The notes: a model not told the origin generated them from the sequence alone. DNA of 16,042 nucleotides from Candidatus Zipacnadia bacterium (GCA_029821215.1 JALGTV010000014.1:1-16042), one strand, 5' to 3'; shown: positions 7,968 to 13,722, numbered from the stretch's first letter. Numbers and translations are program-made.

Positions 7968-9806
7968 TTACTCGGCAGTTATCTCCGGTTCAGTGGCCCC
8001 GGGAACGCCTTCCGGCCCTCCGCGCATAATGTGAGGGGTAACCACAATTATTAGCTCGGTCTTACCCTCCCTGAATTCTTTGTGCTTGAAGAGTTCTCCG
8101 ATTATGGGAATACTGCCCAGAATGGGAATCTTGCTGACAACTCGCGACTGATCGCGCTGTACTAATCCTCCAATGACCAGCGGAGCACCATTGTCAACAG
8201 TGACCGTGGTATCAGTTTTTCGCGTCCGGAAGGCGGGCACGTTTATGCCCCCAATAGCTACCTGGGTGGCCAGGTCAATTGACGAGACTTCCGGGCTTAC
8301 CTGTAGCCGGATTCTATCTTCCGACAGAATCTCGGGGGTTATATTCAAGACAACACCATACTGCTTGTACTGGATGGTGATGGTGGCTACCCCGGCCTGG
8401 GTTTGAGGAACGGGTATGGGCACCTCGCCGCCCACTACCATGTTAGCCGTCTCCCCGTCATCCACTAAGAGATTGGGTTCCGAGAGAATCTTGGCCAGGT
8501 CACGGGAGGCCAGTGCCTCTATCTGAGCACCGATAGGAGCAGTGGTTTCCACCCCCTCCTCCACTCGCACTGCAAAGGGCATATCACGCAATTCAGTTCC
8601 TACGATTTGCCCCCAATTCACCCCGACCTTATCCAGAGCACCGCGGTTGATCTCTACCACTTTGGCCCGGACCAGCACCTGGCGCTTGCGGGGATCGGCT
8701 GCGGAAGTGAGATTGACTATTTTGGTATCTGGCTCAAACAAGCCTATCAGCTTCTCCACATGCTTGGCCTGTTCCGCATCGGCTACTGCGCCCTCCACCA
8801 CCAGGGCCTTGCCCTCAATTACTTTCACCTGGAGCTGGTCACCCAGAGCCGCTTGCAGCAGGTCGCGCTGGGCGAATAATGGCACCCGGGGCAGGTCGGA
8901 GACAGTAACTAAATTGATGACATCAGCATCTTCCTCAAATGCCGCCAATAGCGAATCTACGCGCTGCTTGGCCGTCTGATCGGGGGCTTCGCCCTCCACG
9001 ACCACAGTGCGACCTTTCAGACTCCATACATGGTAGGGTGTTCCGATAGCCGCCGCGATCTTATCCACTGGCGGCGCTGCCGTGACCGGGCCCACGGTTA
9101 TTAAGTTGTTGATGTGGACTCCGTTCTGTGCCGCAGCAAGGATCTTACTGGCCCTTTGGGCTTCGGCCTGGGACTCGGCCTCTCCCATAACCAGCAGCGT
9201 GGTATCGTCCCAAGCTACATAGGTAAACTTATCCCCCAGCAACTCCCGCAGCCCCCGGGCCCGCCGCTGGGCTGGGCTGAGACCAGCTCCCTCTACGGTG
9301 ACCAGGTTTATCACCTCAACCTGCTCCGCCAGGCCCTTGATTAGGAGCTTAGTCCGTTCTAACTCGCCGCTGTTAGGTACTTGTCCGTCGATCAGCAGGG
9401 TCCCGCTGTCAATCACCGTATAGTGGAATTGGGGCCCCAGCAATCGCCGCAACTTGGCCGCGAGCTGCTGAGCTTGCTGAGCGGCAGTTACTACCACGGC
9501 CAGTTCATGACGTCCTTGGCGATCCCATACGTAGACCTTGGTCTTACCAGCCTGCTTGCCGTAAAGCAACAATTCATCCAGTGAAGAGACCACCACATCA
9601 GCCACGCTCGGGTCAATTACCGCTACTCGGTGCATCCGCTGAAACCGCAGGATGGTACTGCCTCCCTCTTCGAGGACTACCGCTTCGCCATAGGCAATTC
9701 CTGCCGCGGTTAGAAGCAGTACCGCCAGCGACAACGCGGCCCGTAGGCGCCAGGAGTGTATCGGTTGAGTTGTCAGATTGTGCTGTAACTGATGAGTGTA
9801 TTTCAT
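7968..9806 (-). CDS. cpaC: Tad secretin CpaC/RcpA with four tandem BON-like repeats
   Basis: This 612-residue protein forms the exit channel of Tad pili. Residues 1-40 look like a signal peptide with an RLRAALSLAVLLLTAAGIA core. A pilus-secretin N-terminal domain follows (about 42-108; EEGGSTILRFQRMHRVAVID). Four related segments lie at about 113-173, 185-238, 247-303 and 314-368; each has a variant of LLIDGQVPNSGE (VVVEGEAPD, LVVEGAVAD) and the first three end in a variant of VINLVTV, so they read as BON-like domains. The secretin domain occupies about 374-600, with ILSEPNLLVDDGETA, GVVLNITPEI, APLVIGGLVQRD and PILGSIPIIGELF. The start ATG has AAGGAGG about 10 bases upstream. The number of BON-like domains is larger than I would expect for a typical CpaC. 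Confidence 0.95.
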   Translation of the reverse strand: MKYTHQLQHNLTTQPIHSWRLRAALSLAVLLLTAAGIAYGEAVVLEEGGSTILRFQRMHRVAVIDPSVADVVVSSLDELLLYGKQAGKTKVYVWDRQGRHELAVVVTAAQQAQQLAAKLRRLLGPQFHYTVIDSGTLLIDGQVPNSGELERTKLLIKGLAEQVEVINLVTVEGAGLSPAQRRARGLRELLGDKFTYVAWDDTTLLVMGEAESQAEAQRASKILAAAQNGVHINNLITVGPVTAAPPVDKIAAAIGTPYHVWSLKGRTVVVEGEAPDQTAKQRVDSLLAAFEEDADVINLVTVSDLPRVPLFAQRDLLQAALGDQLQVKVIEGKALVVEGAVADAEQAKHVEKLIGLFEPDTKIVNLTSAADPRKRQVLVRAKVVEINRGALDKVGVNWGQIVGTELRDMPFAVRVEEGVETTAPIGAQIEALASRDLAKILSEPNLLVDDGETANMVVGGEVPIPVPQTQAGVATITIQYKQYGVVLNITPEILSEDRIRLQVSPEVSSIDLATQVAIGGINVPAFRTRKTDTTVTVDNGAPLVIGGLVQRDQSRVVSKIPILGSIPIIGELFKHKEFREGKTELIIVVTPHIMRGGPEGVPGATEPEITAE

Positions 9807-9850
9807 AATTCGTTAGCCTCCTTTGTTAGTGCTGGCGTGCCTGTAGCTGC

Positions 9851-10735
9851 TCAAGGTGTTACGGTTTCTCGCTGGCTACCGCGGATTACCTCCACTGTAG
9901 GCTTAGGAGGTCCCGCTGGCGTTACTATGCCTTCAGGGGGCACAGGCCCAGCCAACTCTGACGGCGGATGCTCTTCTTCCACCTCCTCTCTTTCGAACTT
10001 GACACCAGTGATACTAAACAGATCAGTGGGCTCCAGAGCTCGGTATTCTATCTCGCCCCTGCGCCTCAGCACCAGGCGGATGGTTCCTTGGGCGTCGCTA
10101 ATAATCAGCTTTTGGGCATCGGCAGGCGTCACCGCCAAAGTGGCGTTGGGTTGGGTCTTGGCTTTAGGCTCCGCCGCCTCTTCCTCCCCTGTACCGCGCT
10201 CTTTGCTAACTATGGTCGTCTCGCCGAGAGCCAGTAGCTGGACATTCTGCAAGACAGTGCGCGTGATCACCTCATCAGCTATCTTAAAGGTGACCACCAC
10301 GTCCACGTGGTCCCCCGGCTTCAGGAAGCCAGCCACGCCGATAATCGGGTCCAGCGCCACGGTCACCGCCCTCATTCCCGAGGGAACCACAAAAGATAAA
10401 TCCACCCCTCCCTTCCGAGAAGCCAGTTGGCTGGCTAAGATAGGCTGACCTGCGGTCAGCTCCTCGGCGGCCACGTCCCCTGCCACCTGCCTTATCTCCC
10501 CAACGGCCTCCCGCGGCGCTTCCTGTTCCGGCATCTTCTTTGTGCGCAGCATTGCTGCTTTAATCACTGTACCGGCTTCAATAGTTTCAATCGGTGTGAC
10601 TACTGATACTTCTCGTGTTAGTGGCTGCTCGGCCTCCTTCTGCTTCAGGCTATTAAGGTAAATGTAAGTCAGTACGGCAGCCAAAAGGCCACACACTAAG
10701 GCAATGACCAGTGCCATGCGTCGAGTCATTTTCAT
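9851..10735 (-). CDS. cpaB: Flp pilus assembly protein CpaB/RcpC
   Basis: This 294-residue protein has one N-terminal membrane anchor (about 8-28, ALVIALVCGLLAAVLTYIYL), a SAF-type domain at about 44-106 (PIETIEAGTVIKAAML, ELTAGQPILASQLA) and the RcpC region with FVVPSGMRAVTVALD and GFLKPGDHVDVVVTF at about 115-150. A Pro/Glu-rich tail from about 255 looks disordered. CpaB/RcpC works with the secretin and is thought to gate it or link it to the cell wall. The ATG at 10735 has GAAGG about 8 bases upstream. It is the first gene after an apparent internal promoter and is 44 bases ahead of cpaC. Confidence 0.95.
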   Translation of the reverse strand: MKMTRRMALVIALVCGLLAAVLTYIYLNSLKQKEAEQPLTREVSVVTPIETIEAGTVIKAAMLRTKKMPEQEAPREAVGEIRQVAGDVAAEELTAGQPILASQLASRKGGVDLSFVVPSGMRAVTVALDPIIGVAGFLKPGDHVDVVVTFKIADEVITRTVLQNVQLLALGETTIVSKERGTGEEEAAEPKAKTQPNATLAVTPADAQKLIISDAQGTIRLVLRRRGEIEYRALEPTDLFSITGVKFEREEVEEEHPPSELAGPVPPEGIVTPAGPPKPTVEVIRGSQRETVTP

Positions 10736-10804
10736 GAGCGATACCTTCTTTCCATTGCTGTGATGTAGTACTGTCGCATCTTCTTCATCTATGCTTTTGC
10801 TATT

Positions 10805-10813
10805 AGTATACCA
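10805..10813 (-). promoter_or_regulatory. Probable extended -10 promoter ahead of cpaB
   Basis: The minus strand shows TGG followed by TATACT, an extended -10 element. The hexamer 17 bases upstream is a poor -35 (GGTGTA). It lies about 70 bases before the cpaB ATG in the 254-base gap after the tadE-like gene, the longest gap within the pilus locus. It would allow the machinery genes to be expressed apart from the pilins. One arm of an inverted repeat (10806-10815 and 10839-10849) overlaps it. Confidence 0.5.
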
Positions 10814-10924
10814 CAGTTTCGCTCATTTACACCACCATTGTGGCTATACGCGCCATCAGATGTCTCACTTTTGGCAGCCGTTAAGTCCGATTTGTGTTGA
10901 TTGGATGTTATGTATCTGGAACCT

Positions 10925-10955
10925 AAAAGTGCGCGCTGGAGCGGCACTTCGCACT
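10925..10955 (-). terminator. Possible weak terminator after the tadE-like gene
   Basis: On the minus strand AGTGCG at 10955-10950 can pair with CGCACT at 10933-10928, immediately followed by TTTT. The loop is long (16 bases) with only partial internal pairing (GC/GC), and the U-tract is short, so termination would be inefficient. The position just beyond the tadE-like gene and before the internal promoter makes an attenuating role reasonable. The rest of the 10736-10989 gap shows no ORF I would support. Confidence 0.3.
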
Positions 10956-10989
10956 GCCGTCATCAATTTTTTTGTTACTGACCATATTA

Positions 10990-11496
10990 TCATTCCCGAC
11001 GCATTACCGCTTGGGTGCGCAGTGTCACTGTCTGGCTATCGGGACTGTCAGCCAACCCGGAAAACAACCCGCCGGTGACCAGCGGATGCGGATAGGTAAT
11101 CGTCACCCGCACCTGAGCACCGGAGGGAGCGTTATTTTGGGCAGTAGACCCGCTACCAATATCACCCAGGGTATACCACTCACCCCAGCCCGACGCGTAC
11201 AGCCGATATTCCAGGCTTATGTCAAACTGCTCGGTTCTTTGGAGCGGTGAACTGGATTCAATGCGATCGATAATCTCAGTAGTAGTGGCGCCGGCGGCGG
11301 CTATCCGTACTCCCTCCCGGGCCGCTTGTCTCAGACCCAGGACATCCCGGAACAGGAACCCAAACTCAATGATGCCAAACAGTAGTACCGCCAGGATGGG
11401 GGCCACGATGGCCATCTCTACCGTGACCGTTCCGAGAGTCTGACGGTGTTCAATTTTCAGGCCACTTTTGTCTTGCGCCCTATCAAAAATTGTCAT
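10990..11496 (-). CDS. tadE: TadE-like pseudopilin
   Basis: This 168-residue protein has the TadE domain at about 23-68: TVTVEMAIVAPILAVLLFGI followed by EFGFLFRDVLGLRQAAREG. TadE and TadF are processed pseudopilins needed for Flp pilus assembly; the VEMA stretch lies at the processing region and the hydrophobic segment anchors it. The remaining ~100 residues are an extracytoplasmic domain with aromatic and Ser/Gly-rich parts. I chose the ATG at 11496 because the G-rich ribosome site (GAGGGGGTG) is well spaced for it; a GTG at 11505 would add three residues. It begins 28 bases after the prepilin peptidase gene ends. Only one TadE-type gene is seen, with no obvious tadF or tadG. Confidence 0.9.
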   Translation of the reverse strand: MTIFDRAQDKSGLKIEHRQTLGTVTVEMAIVAPILAVLLFGIIEFGFLFRDVLGLRQAAREGVRIAAAGATTTEIIDRIESSSPLQRTEQFDISLEYRLYASGWGEWYTLGDIGSGSTAQNNAPSGAQVRVTITYPHPLVTGGLFSGLADSPDSQTVTLRTQAVMRRE

Positions 11497-11524
11497 TCTC
11501 CCCACCCCCTCTGCTACTGGATGG

Positions 11525-12043
11525 TCATAGTTTCACAATCATCATGCTGGCCACTGTCCCCAAGGCAATAGCAATTGCATAGGGTAACCGCGGCCCGCCC
11601 GTATCCTGTTCAATACGCATAGGCACCTTACAGGCAACTCGCAGATAGCAGGAAGTTACCAGTGATTTGAGCTTAGTAATCAGAATGCCGTTGTACAGTG
11701 AAATGGCAATGGCCAGAACTGCTCCCACCCCAGCGGTGGCCACGATTGTCCACAGCAGAAAAGCCGGGCCTTGCAATGCCCCCACCGCCATAAGCAATTT
11801 AATGTCCCCCCCACCTAAGATTCGCCCCAATAATCCGCTCATCACAAACAACCCCAGCCCCACCGCAATCCCGCCGACACTCATCAGCAGCCCCGCTGGG
11901 CCATCTGCGACCCCATTCAGTATCAACCCCACTCCCATAGCTGGTGCAGTGACTACATTAAATATCTTGCCCCACCGGACATCGGTGTACACGGCTATGG
12001 CCGCCACAATTAAGGTAATAGCCACAAGGATCCCGGTTATCAT
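11525..12043 (-). CDS. cpaA: Prepilin peptidase, TadV/CpaA type (A24 family)
   Basis: This 172-residue, very hydrophobic protein is an aspartic prepilin peptidase of the short type that lacks the N-methyltransferase domain, as expected for Tad loci. The catalytic aspartates are D21 in YTDVRWGKIFN and D80 in the GxGD-type motif GGGDIKLL. About five or six membrane helices are apparent. The usual IPN after the first Asp is IFN. It would cleave the Flp prepilins and the TadE pseudopilin after Gly. The ATG at 12043 has GGGAGGTG at close, good spacing. It sits between the pilin genes and the tadE-like gene. Confidence 0.95.
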   Translation of the reverse strand: MITGILVAITLIVAAIAVYTDVRWGKIFNVVTAPAMGVGLILNGVADGPAGLLMSVGGIAVGLGLFVMSGLLGRILGGGDIKLLMAVGALQGPAFLLWTIVATAGVGAVLAIAISLYNGILITKLKSLVTSCYLRVACKVPMRIEQDTGGPRLPYAIAIALGTVASMMIVKL

Positions 12044-12133
12044 TGGCCACCTCCCGATGATAATTATGGTTAAGAGTGCACGGGCGAAAGAGAATATCTA
12101 TTGTCGCCCATGTCCGGTCGTTAGTGCGATGTG

Positions 12134-12201
12134 GGGAGGAGGGGCCGCTACAACTATCCGGATTTTCTCCCCCGGGCCTTCGTCCTGCGGTCTCTCCTCC
12201 C
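12134..12201 (-). other. Long-range inverted repeat between the third flp gene and the prepilin peptidase gene
   Basis: The minus strand has GGGAGGAG at 12201-12194 and its complement CTCCTCCC at 12141-12134, separated by 52 bases containing a further CCCGGG palindrome. In RNA this could close a large hairpin in the 192-base gap after flp3. No T-tract follows. I see no gene in this gap. It may mark an RNA boundary between abundant pilin message and downstream genes (inference). Confidence 0.35.
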
Positions 12202-12235
12202 ATCTCGGAGCATGACCTCTGCCGGGTATGGTTCG

Positions 12236-12421
12236 TTACAACGCTCCGCCAGAGATAGTGTGAAAGGCTTCCGAGCTCCGCGCTACAGTCATCTTCAGCG
12301 TACAGCCGAAGCCACGCCAGGTAAGGACAAGACTGGCGACAAGTATGACTACCAGCAACGTATATTCTACTGTCGCCAAGCCTGTCTCGTCTTTGATTAG
12401 CGTCTGTAGTGTCTCGTACAC
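12236..12421 (-). CDS. flp: Divergent third Flp-type prepilin
   Basis: This 61-residue protein has the Flp signature DETG, then LATVEYTLLVVILVASLVL. The predicted cleavage is after G14, leaving Glu at +5 and Tyr at +6 of the mature pilin, as the family requires. I chose the GTG at 12421 because GGAG lies 8 bases upstream and this gives a normal short leader (VYETLQTLIKDETG). An ATG at 12505 would add 28 residues and force the conserved hairpin downstream of flp2 into coding sequence. The mature part differs from the two flanking pilins after the helix (TWRGFGCTLKM) and has one Cys and basic residues, so it may be a minor or specialised pilin. Confidence 0.8.
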   Translation of the reverse strand: MYETLQTLIKDETGLATVEYTLLVVILVASLVLTWRGFGCTLKMTVARSSEAFHTISGGAL

Positions 12422-12463
12422 CTTTATAGCTCCGATTCGCGTTGATGGAGTTGAACATAGAGT

Positions 12464-12684
12464 AGTCCAACTCCGGTTCAGATGAGCTGGCCGCAGCCAG
12501 CTCAATGCCTTTGAGCAAGCTACGAGGTGCCAGTAGCTGTATCAAAGGCGCTGGTGGAGCTGGTTACTGCGCTCTGGACCTTGGCGCCGAAAGCACTCCA
12601 CACACCAATGGCCGCCACGACTAACAAGGCCAGCAGTAGCGCATACTCCACTGTGGTCAGACCTTCCTCGTCAGTCCATAGACT
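12464..12684 (-). repeat. Tandem duplication unit, copy 2 (flp2 and its 3' hairpin)
   Basis: This 221-base stretch matches 12752-12972 at a constant offset of 288 bases. The core 12571-12684 is identical over 114 bases to 12859-12972, including silent positions. The rest, including the 3' hairpin and a conserved ACTCCGGTTCA-type flank, differs at scattered sites. This indicates recent duplication or ongoing gene conversion between the two pilin genes. Confidence 0.9.
12484..12503 (-). other. Stem-loop downstream of flp2
   Basis: The minus strand shows GAGCTGGC, a TGCG loop, and GCCAGCTC, a perfect 8-bp stem 16 bases beyond the flp2 stop. No U-tract follows, so it is probably a 3'-end protecting or processing hairpin for pilin mRNA. 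The same element follows flp1. Confidence 0.7.
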
Positions 12685-12717
12685 TTGGGCTGGTCTCGGC
12701 AGCGTCTTGTCCATCAT
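12520..12717 (-). CDS. flp: Flp-type major prepilin, copy 2
   Basis: This 65-residue prepilin has a 19-residue leader ending DEEG, then the mature part LTTVEYALLLALLVVAAIGV with Glu at +5 and Tyr at +6, the Flp hallmark, and a Ser/Thr-rich tail. The mature protein matches flp1 apart from three residues (SAVT against SSIS). The leader is longer than that of flp1 (MMDKTLPRPAQ replacing MIKS). Adjacent ATG codons at 12717 and 12714 are both possible. No good ribosome site is visible, in contrast to flp1, so it may be translated less well or by read-on from flp1. Confidence 0.93.
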   Translation of the reverse strand: MMDKTLPRPAQSLWTDEEGLTTVEYALLLALLVVAAIGVWSAFGAKVQSAVTSSTSAFDTATGTS

Positions 12718-12751
12718 TCTTAGCTGCGATTCTCGGAGTAGAACCTGAATC

Positions 12752-12972
12752 AGTCCGACTCCGGTTCAACTGAGCTGGCCGCAGCCAGCTCGACGCCTCT
12801 AATCCAACTACGAGGTGCCAGTAGCCGTATCAAAGGCGCTGGTGGAGCTGCTTATTGAGCTCTGGACCTTGGCGCCGAAAGCACTCCACACACCAATGGC
12901 CGCCACGACTAACAAGGCCAGCAGTAGCGCATACTCCACTGTGGTCAGACCTTCCTCGTCAGTCCATAGACT
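12752..12972 (-). repeat. Tandem duplication unit, copy 1 (flp1 and its 3' hairpin)
   Basis: This is the partner of the repeat at 12464-12684, offset 288 bases. It covers most of the flp1 coding region plus the 3' stem-loop and the flanking ACTCCGGTTCA element. Identity falls off just upstream of the SLWTDEEG codons, so the leader peptides and ribosome sites differ. Confidence 0.9.
12772..12791 (-). other. Stem-loop downstream of flp1
   Basis: This perfect 8-bp stem (GAGCTGGC / GCCAGCTC) with a four-base loop lies 16 bases after the flp1 stop and is identical to the hairpin behind flp2. It lacks a U-tract, so mRNA stabilisation or processing is more likely than termination. Confidence 0.7.
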
Positions 12973-12984
12973 ACTCTTAATCAT
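12808..12984 (-). CDS. flp: Flp-type major prepilin, copy 1
   Basis: This 58-residue prepilin is easily missed because of its length. It begins MIKSSLWTDEEG and continues LTTVEYALLLALLVVAAIGV, ending SAFDTATGTS. Cleavage after G12 would leave Glu at +5 and Tyr at +6. The start is supported by a strong ribosome site (AGGAGG at 12998-12993, 8 bases from the ATG). Being first of three pilin genes and having the best ribosome site, it is the likeliest main pilus subunit. It is preceded by a highly structured leader. Confidence 0.93.
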   Translation of the reverse strand: MIKSSLWTDEEGLTTVEYALLLALLVVAAIGVWSAFGAKVQSSISSSTSAFDTATGTS

Positions 12985-13019
12985 TTTAGCGCCCTCCTTT
13001 CCTTAGAGTGTTGCGCATA

Positions 13020-13071
13020 GTCGCTCCCGGAGCGACGCCGACTTCTGCGCTACGCGACACGGCGGCGCTCC
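13020..13071 (-). promoter_or_regulatory. Structured leader with two mutually exclusive hairpins before flp1
   Basis: In minus-strand order, segment 1 (13071-13060, GGAGCGCCGCCG) can pair with segment 2 (13040-13029, CGGCGTCGCTCC) over 11 of 12 positions. Segment 2 can instead pair with segment 3 (13027-13020, GGAGCGAC) over 7-8 bases. The two foldings exclude each other, as in attenuators and riboregulators. The region lies between the 43-residue ORF and flp1, 36 bases before the flp1 start. Pairing is directly visible; regulatory function is inference. Confidence 0.45.
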
Positions 13072-13100
13072 CCGGCAAACTTTACCCGACTTTGCCCGCT

Positions 13101-13232
13101 TCACCCGCGGACATTACCCACCGCTCGCCAACCAGCCCAGACTGCTGTAATCAGCAGCGGCATCATTATCACATACTGGGTGATGGTCAGCAGTCCACCG
13201 CCTACTATCGCATTACCTATTGCTTCGCTCAT
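13101..13232 (-). CDS. Small 43-residue hydrophobic protein, first ORF of the tad transcript (hypothetical)
   Basis: An ATG at 13232 opens a 43-codon frame ending in TGA at 13101. The product starts MSEAIGNAIVGGGLLTITQY and continues VIMMPLLITAVWAGWRAVGN, one hydrophobic span of about 25-30 residues with a basic C-terminal end (VRG), so a single membrane helix is likely. It has a GGGGGG ribosome site 6 bases from the ATG and is the first ORF behind the consensus tad promoter, 116 bases ahead of flp1. It lacks the Gly-(4)-Glu-Tyr pilin signature, so it is not a Flp prepilin. I do not recognise a family; it could be a pilus accessory membrane peptide or a leader ORF. Confidence 0.6.
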   Translation of the reverse strand: MSEAIGNAIVGGGLLTITQYVIMMPLLITAVWAGWRAVGNVRG

Positions 13233-13238
13233 TGCTAT

Positions 13239-13253
13239 CCCCCCAAGATGGGG
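13239..13253 (-). promoter_or_regulatory. Hairpin covering the ribosome site of the 43-residue ORF
   Basis: The minus strand reads CCCCA, TCT loop, TGGGG then GG, so four of the six G residues of the ribosome site are in a 5-bp stem just before the ATG at 13232. This could limit translation until the stem is opened. It is short but very G+C-rich. Confidence 0.45.
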
Positions 13254-13309
13254 TTAGTGGTCTGTCTACTTGCTCATGGCAATTATCTGGAGCTTTATAC
13301 AAGCTCAAC

Positions 13310-13329
13310 TTGAGTATCTGTTGAGTATC
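13310..13329 (-). promoter_or_regulatory. 9-bp direct repeats at the tad transcription start (possible operator)
   Basis: GATACTCAA occurs twice on the minus strand (13329-13321 and 13318-13310) with an 11-base period, about one helical turn. The first copy overlaps the -10 hexamer and the second lies just beyond the expected start. An adjoining 11-base palindrome (CTCAACTTGAG at 13304-13314) adds an inverted half. The arrangement suits binding by a regulator on one DNA face. Confidence 0.4.
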
Positions 13330-13355
13330 ATACCACAATAGCAAAAGTTTGTCAA
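13327..13355 (-). promoter_or_regulatory. Consensus-type promoter for the flp/tad operon
   Basis: On the minus strand, TTGACA (13355-13350) is separated by exactly 17 bases from TATGAT (13332-13327), and TGG immediately before the -10 adds an extended element. Transcription would start near 13320, about 90 bases before the 43-residue ORF and about 335 before flp1. The -35 is a perfect match and the -10 differs by one base, so this should be a strong housekeeping-sigma promoter. Confidence 0.85.
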
Positions 13356-13660
13356 GGGTCTCTCAAGGTCTTTGGGTAGTATGCTCTATTATACCTCAAT
13401 ACCAACTCAATTAAACATCGGGGCTCATTCCCTCTTTAGCGGCAACCTCAATCAACCAGCAGGGAAGCGTAGGAGCAGGGGTAAAGTATCAGCCTGCGGC
13501 AGGAGAAAACCCAACGGGCGCTGGAGCCAGCAACTGGGTCCAGTAACTGGTGGCACCTCGGTTGGTAATAGAAGCAGCTAAAAGCTAACTGGGGCCAGAT
13601 CAGCTATGAGGACCGACACCCATTGTTGGCTTTGGGCAATACCACAGCCAGCGAGGCACG
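13356..13660. other. Non-coding interval with a cluster of short perfect palindromes
   Basis: About 300 bases between the tad promoter and the groEL terminator hold no convincing ORF on either strand. From 13493 to 13598 there are seven short palindromes or hairpins: CCTGCGGCAGG, CCCAACGGG, GCTGGAGCCAGC, ACTGGGTCCAGT, GGTGGCACC, AGCTAAAAGCT and CTGGGGCCAG. Three share the form CTGGNNCCAG. It may be a structured RNA or a protein-binding array. I cannot assign a known family. Confidence 0.5.
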
Positions 13661-13693
13661 AAAAAGGCAGAGGCCCGATCAAGGACCTCTGCC
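13661..13693 (-). terminator. Intrinsic terminator of groES-groEL
   Basis: The minus strand shows GGCAGAGG at 13693-13686 and CCTCTGCC at 13673-13666, extended by a wobble pair and two more G-C pairs to an 11-bp stem with a six-base loop, followed by TTTTT at 13665-13661. It begins 29 bases after the groEL stop. The wobble pair forms only in minus-strand RNA and the T-tract is only on that side, so it serves groEL. Confidence 0.92.
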
Positions 13694-13722
13694 CTACTTC
13701 AACTTGCGTTGTTTATTTATTC

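Noticed and set aside
10931..10981. Possible plus-strand terminator (hairpin followed by seven T residues)
   Set aside because: The stem CGGCA/TGCCG is separated from the T-run by several bases and no plus-strand gene lies upstream.
12422..12505. Longer flp3 starting at ATG 12505
   Set aside because: The added 28 residues would include the duplicated 3' hairpin of flp2 as coding sequence; the GTG at 12421 has a ribosome site and gives a normal prepilin leader.
11958..12545. 195-codon minus-strand frame across the pilin/prepilin peptidase region
   Set aside because: It overlaps flp3, the conserved hairpin and the start of the prepilin peptidase gene in another frame, has no domain-like composition, and the competing genes have clear family motifs.
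13547..13566. T-box-like core on the plus strand (GGTGGCACCTCGG)
   Set aside because: It resembles the T-box riboswitch consensus at most core positions, but the matching antiterminator partner is not in the right order, there is no plus-strand terminator with a T-tract, and no plus-strand gene follows (groEL is antisense).
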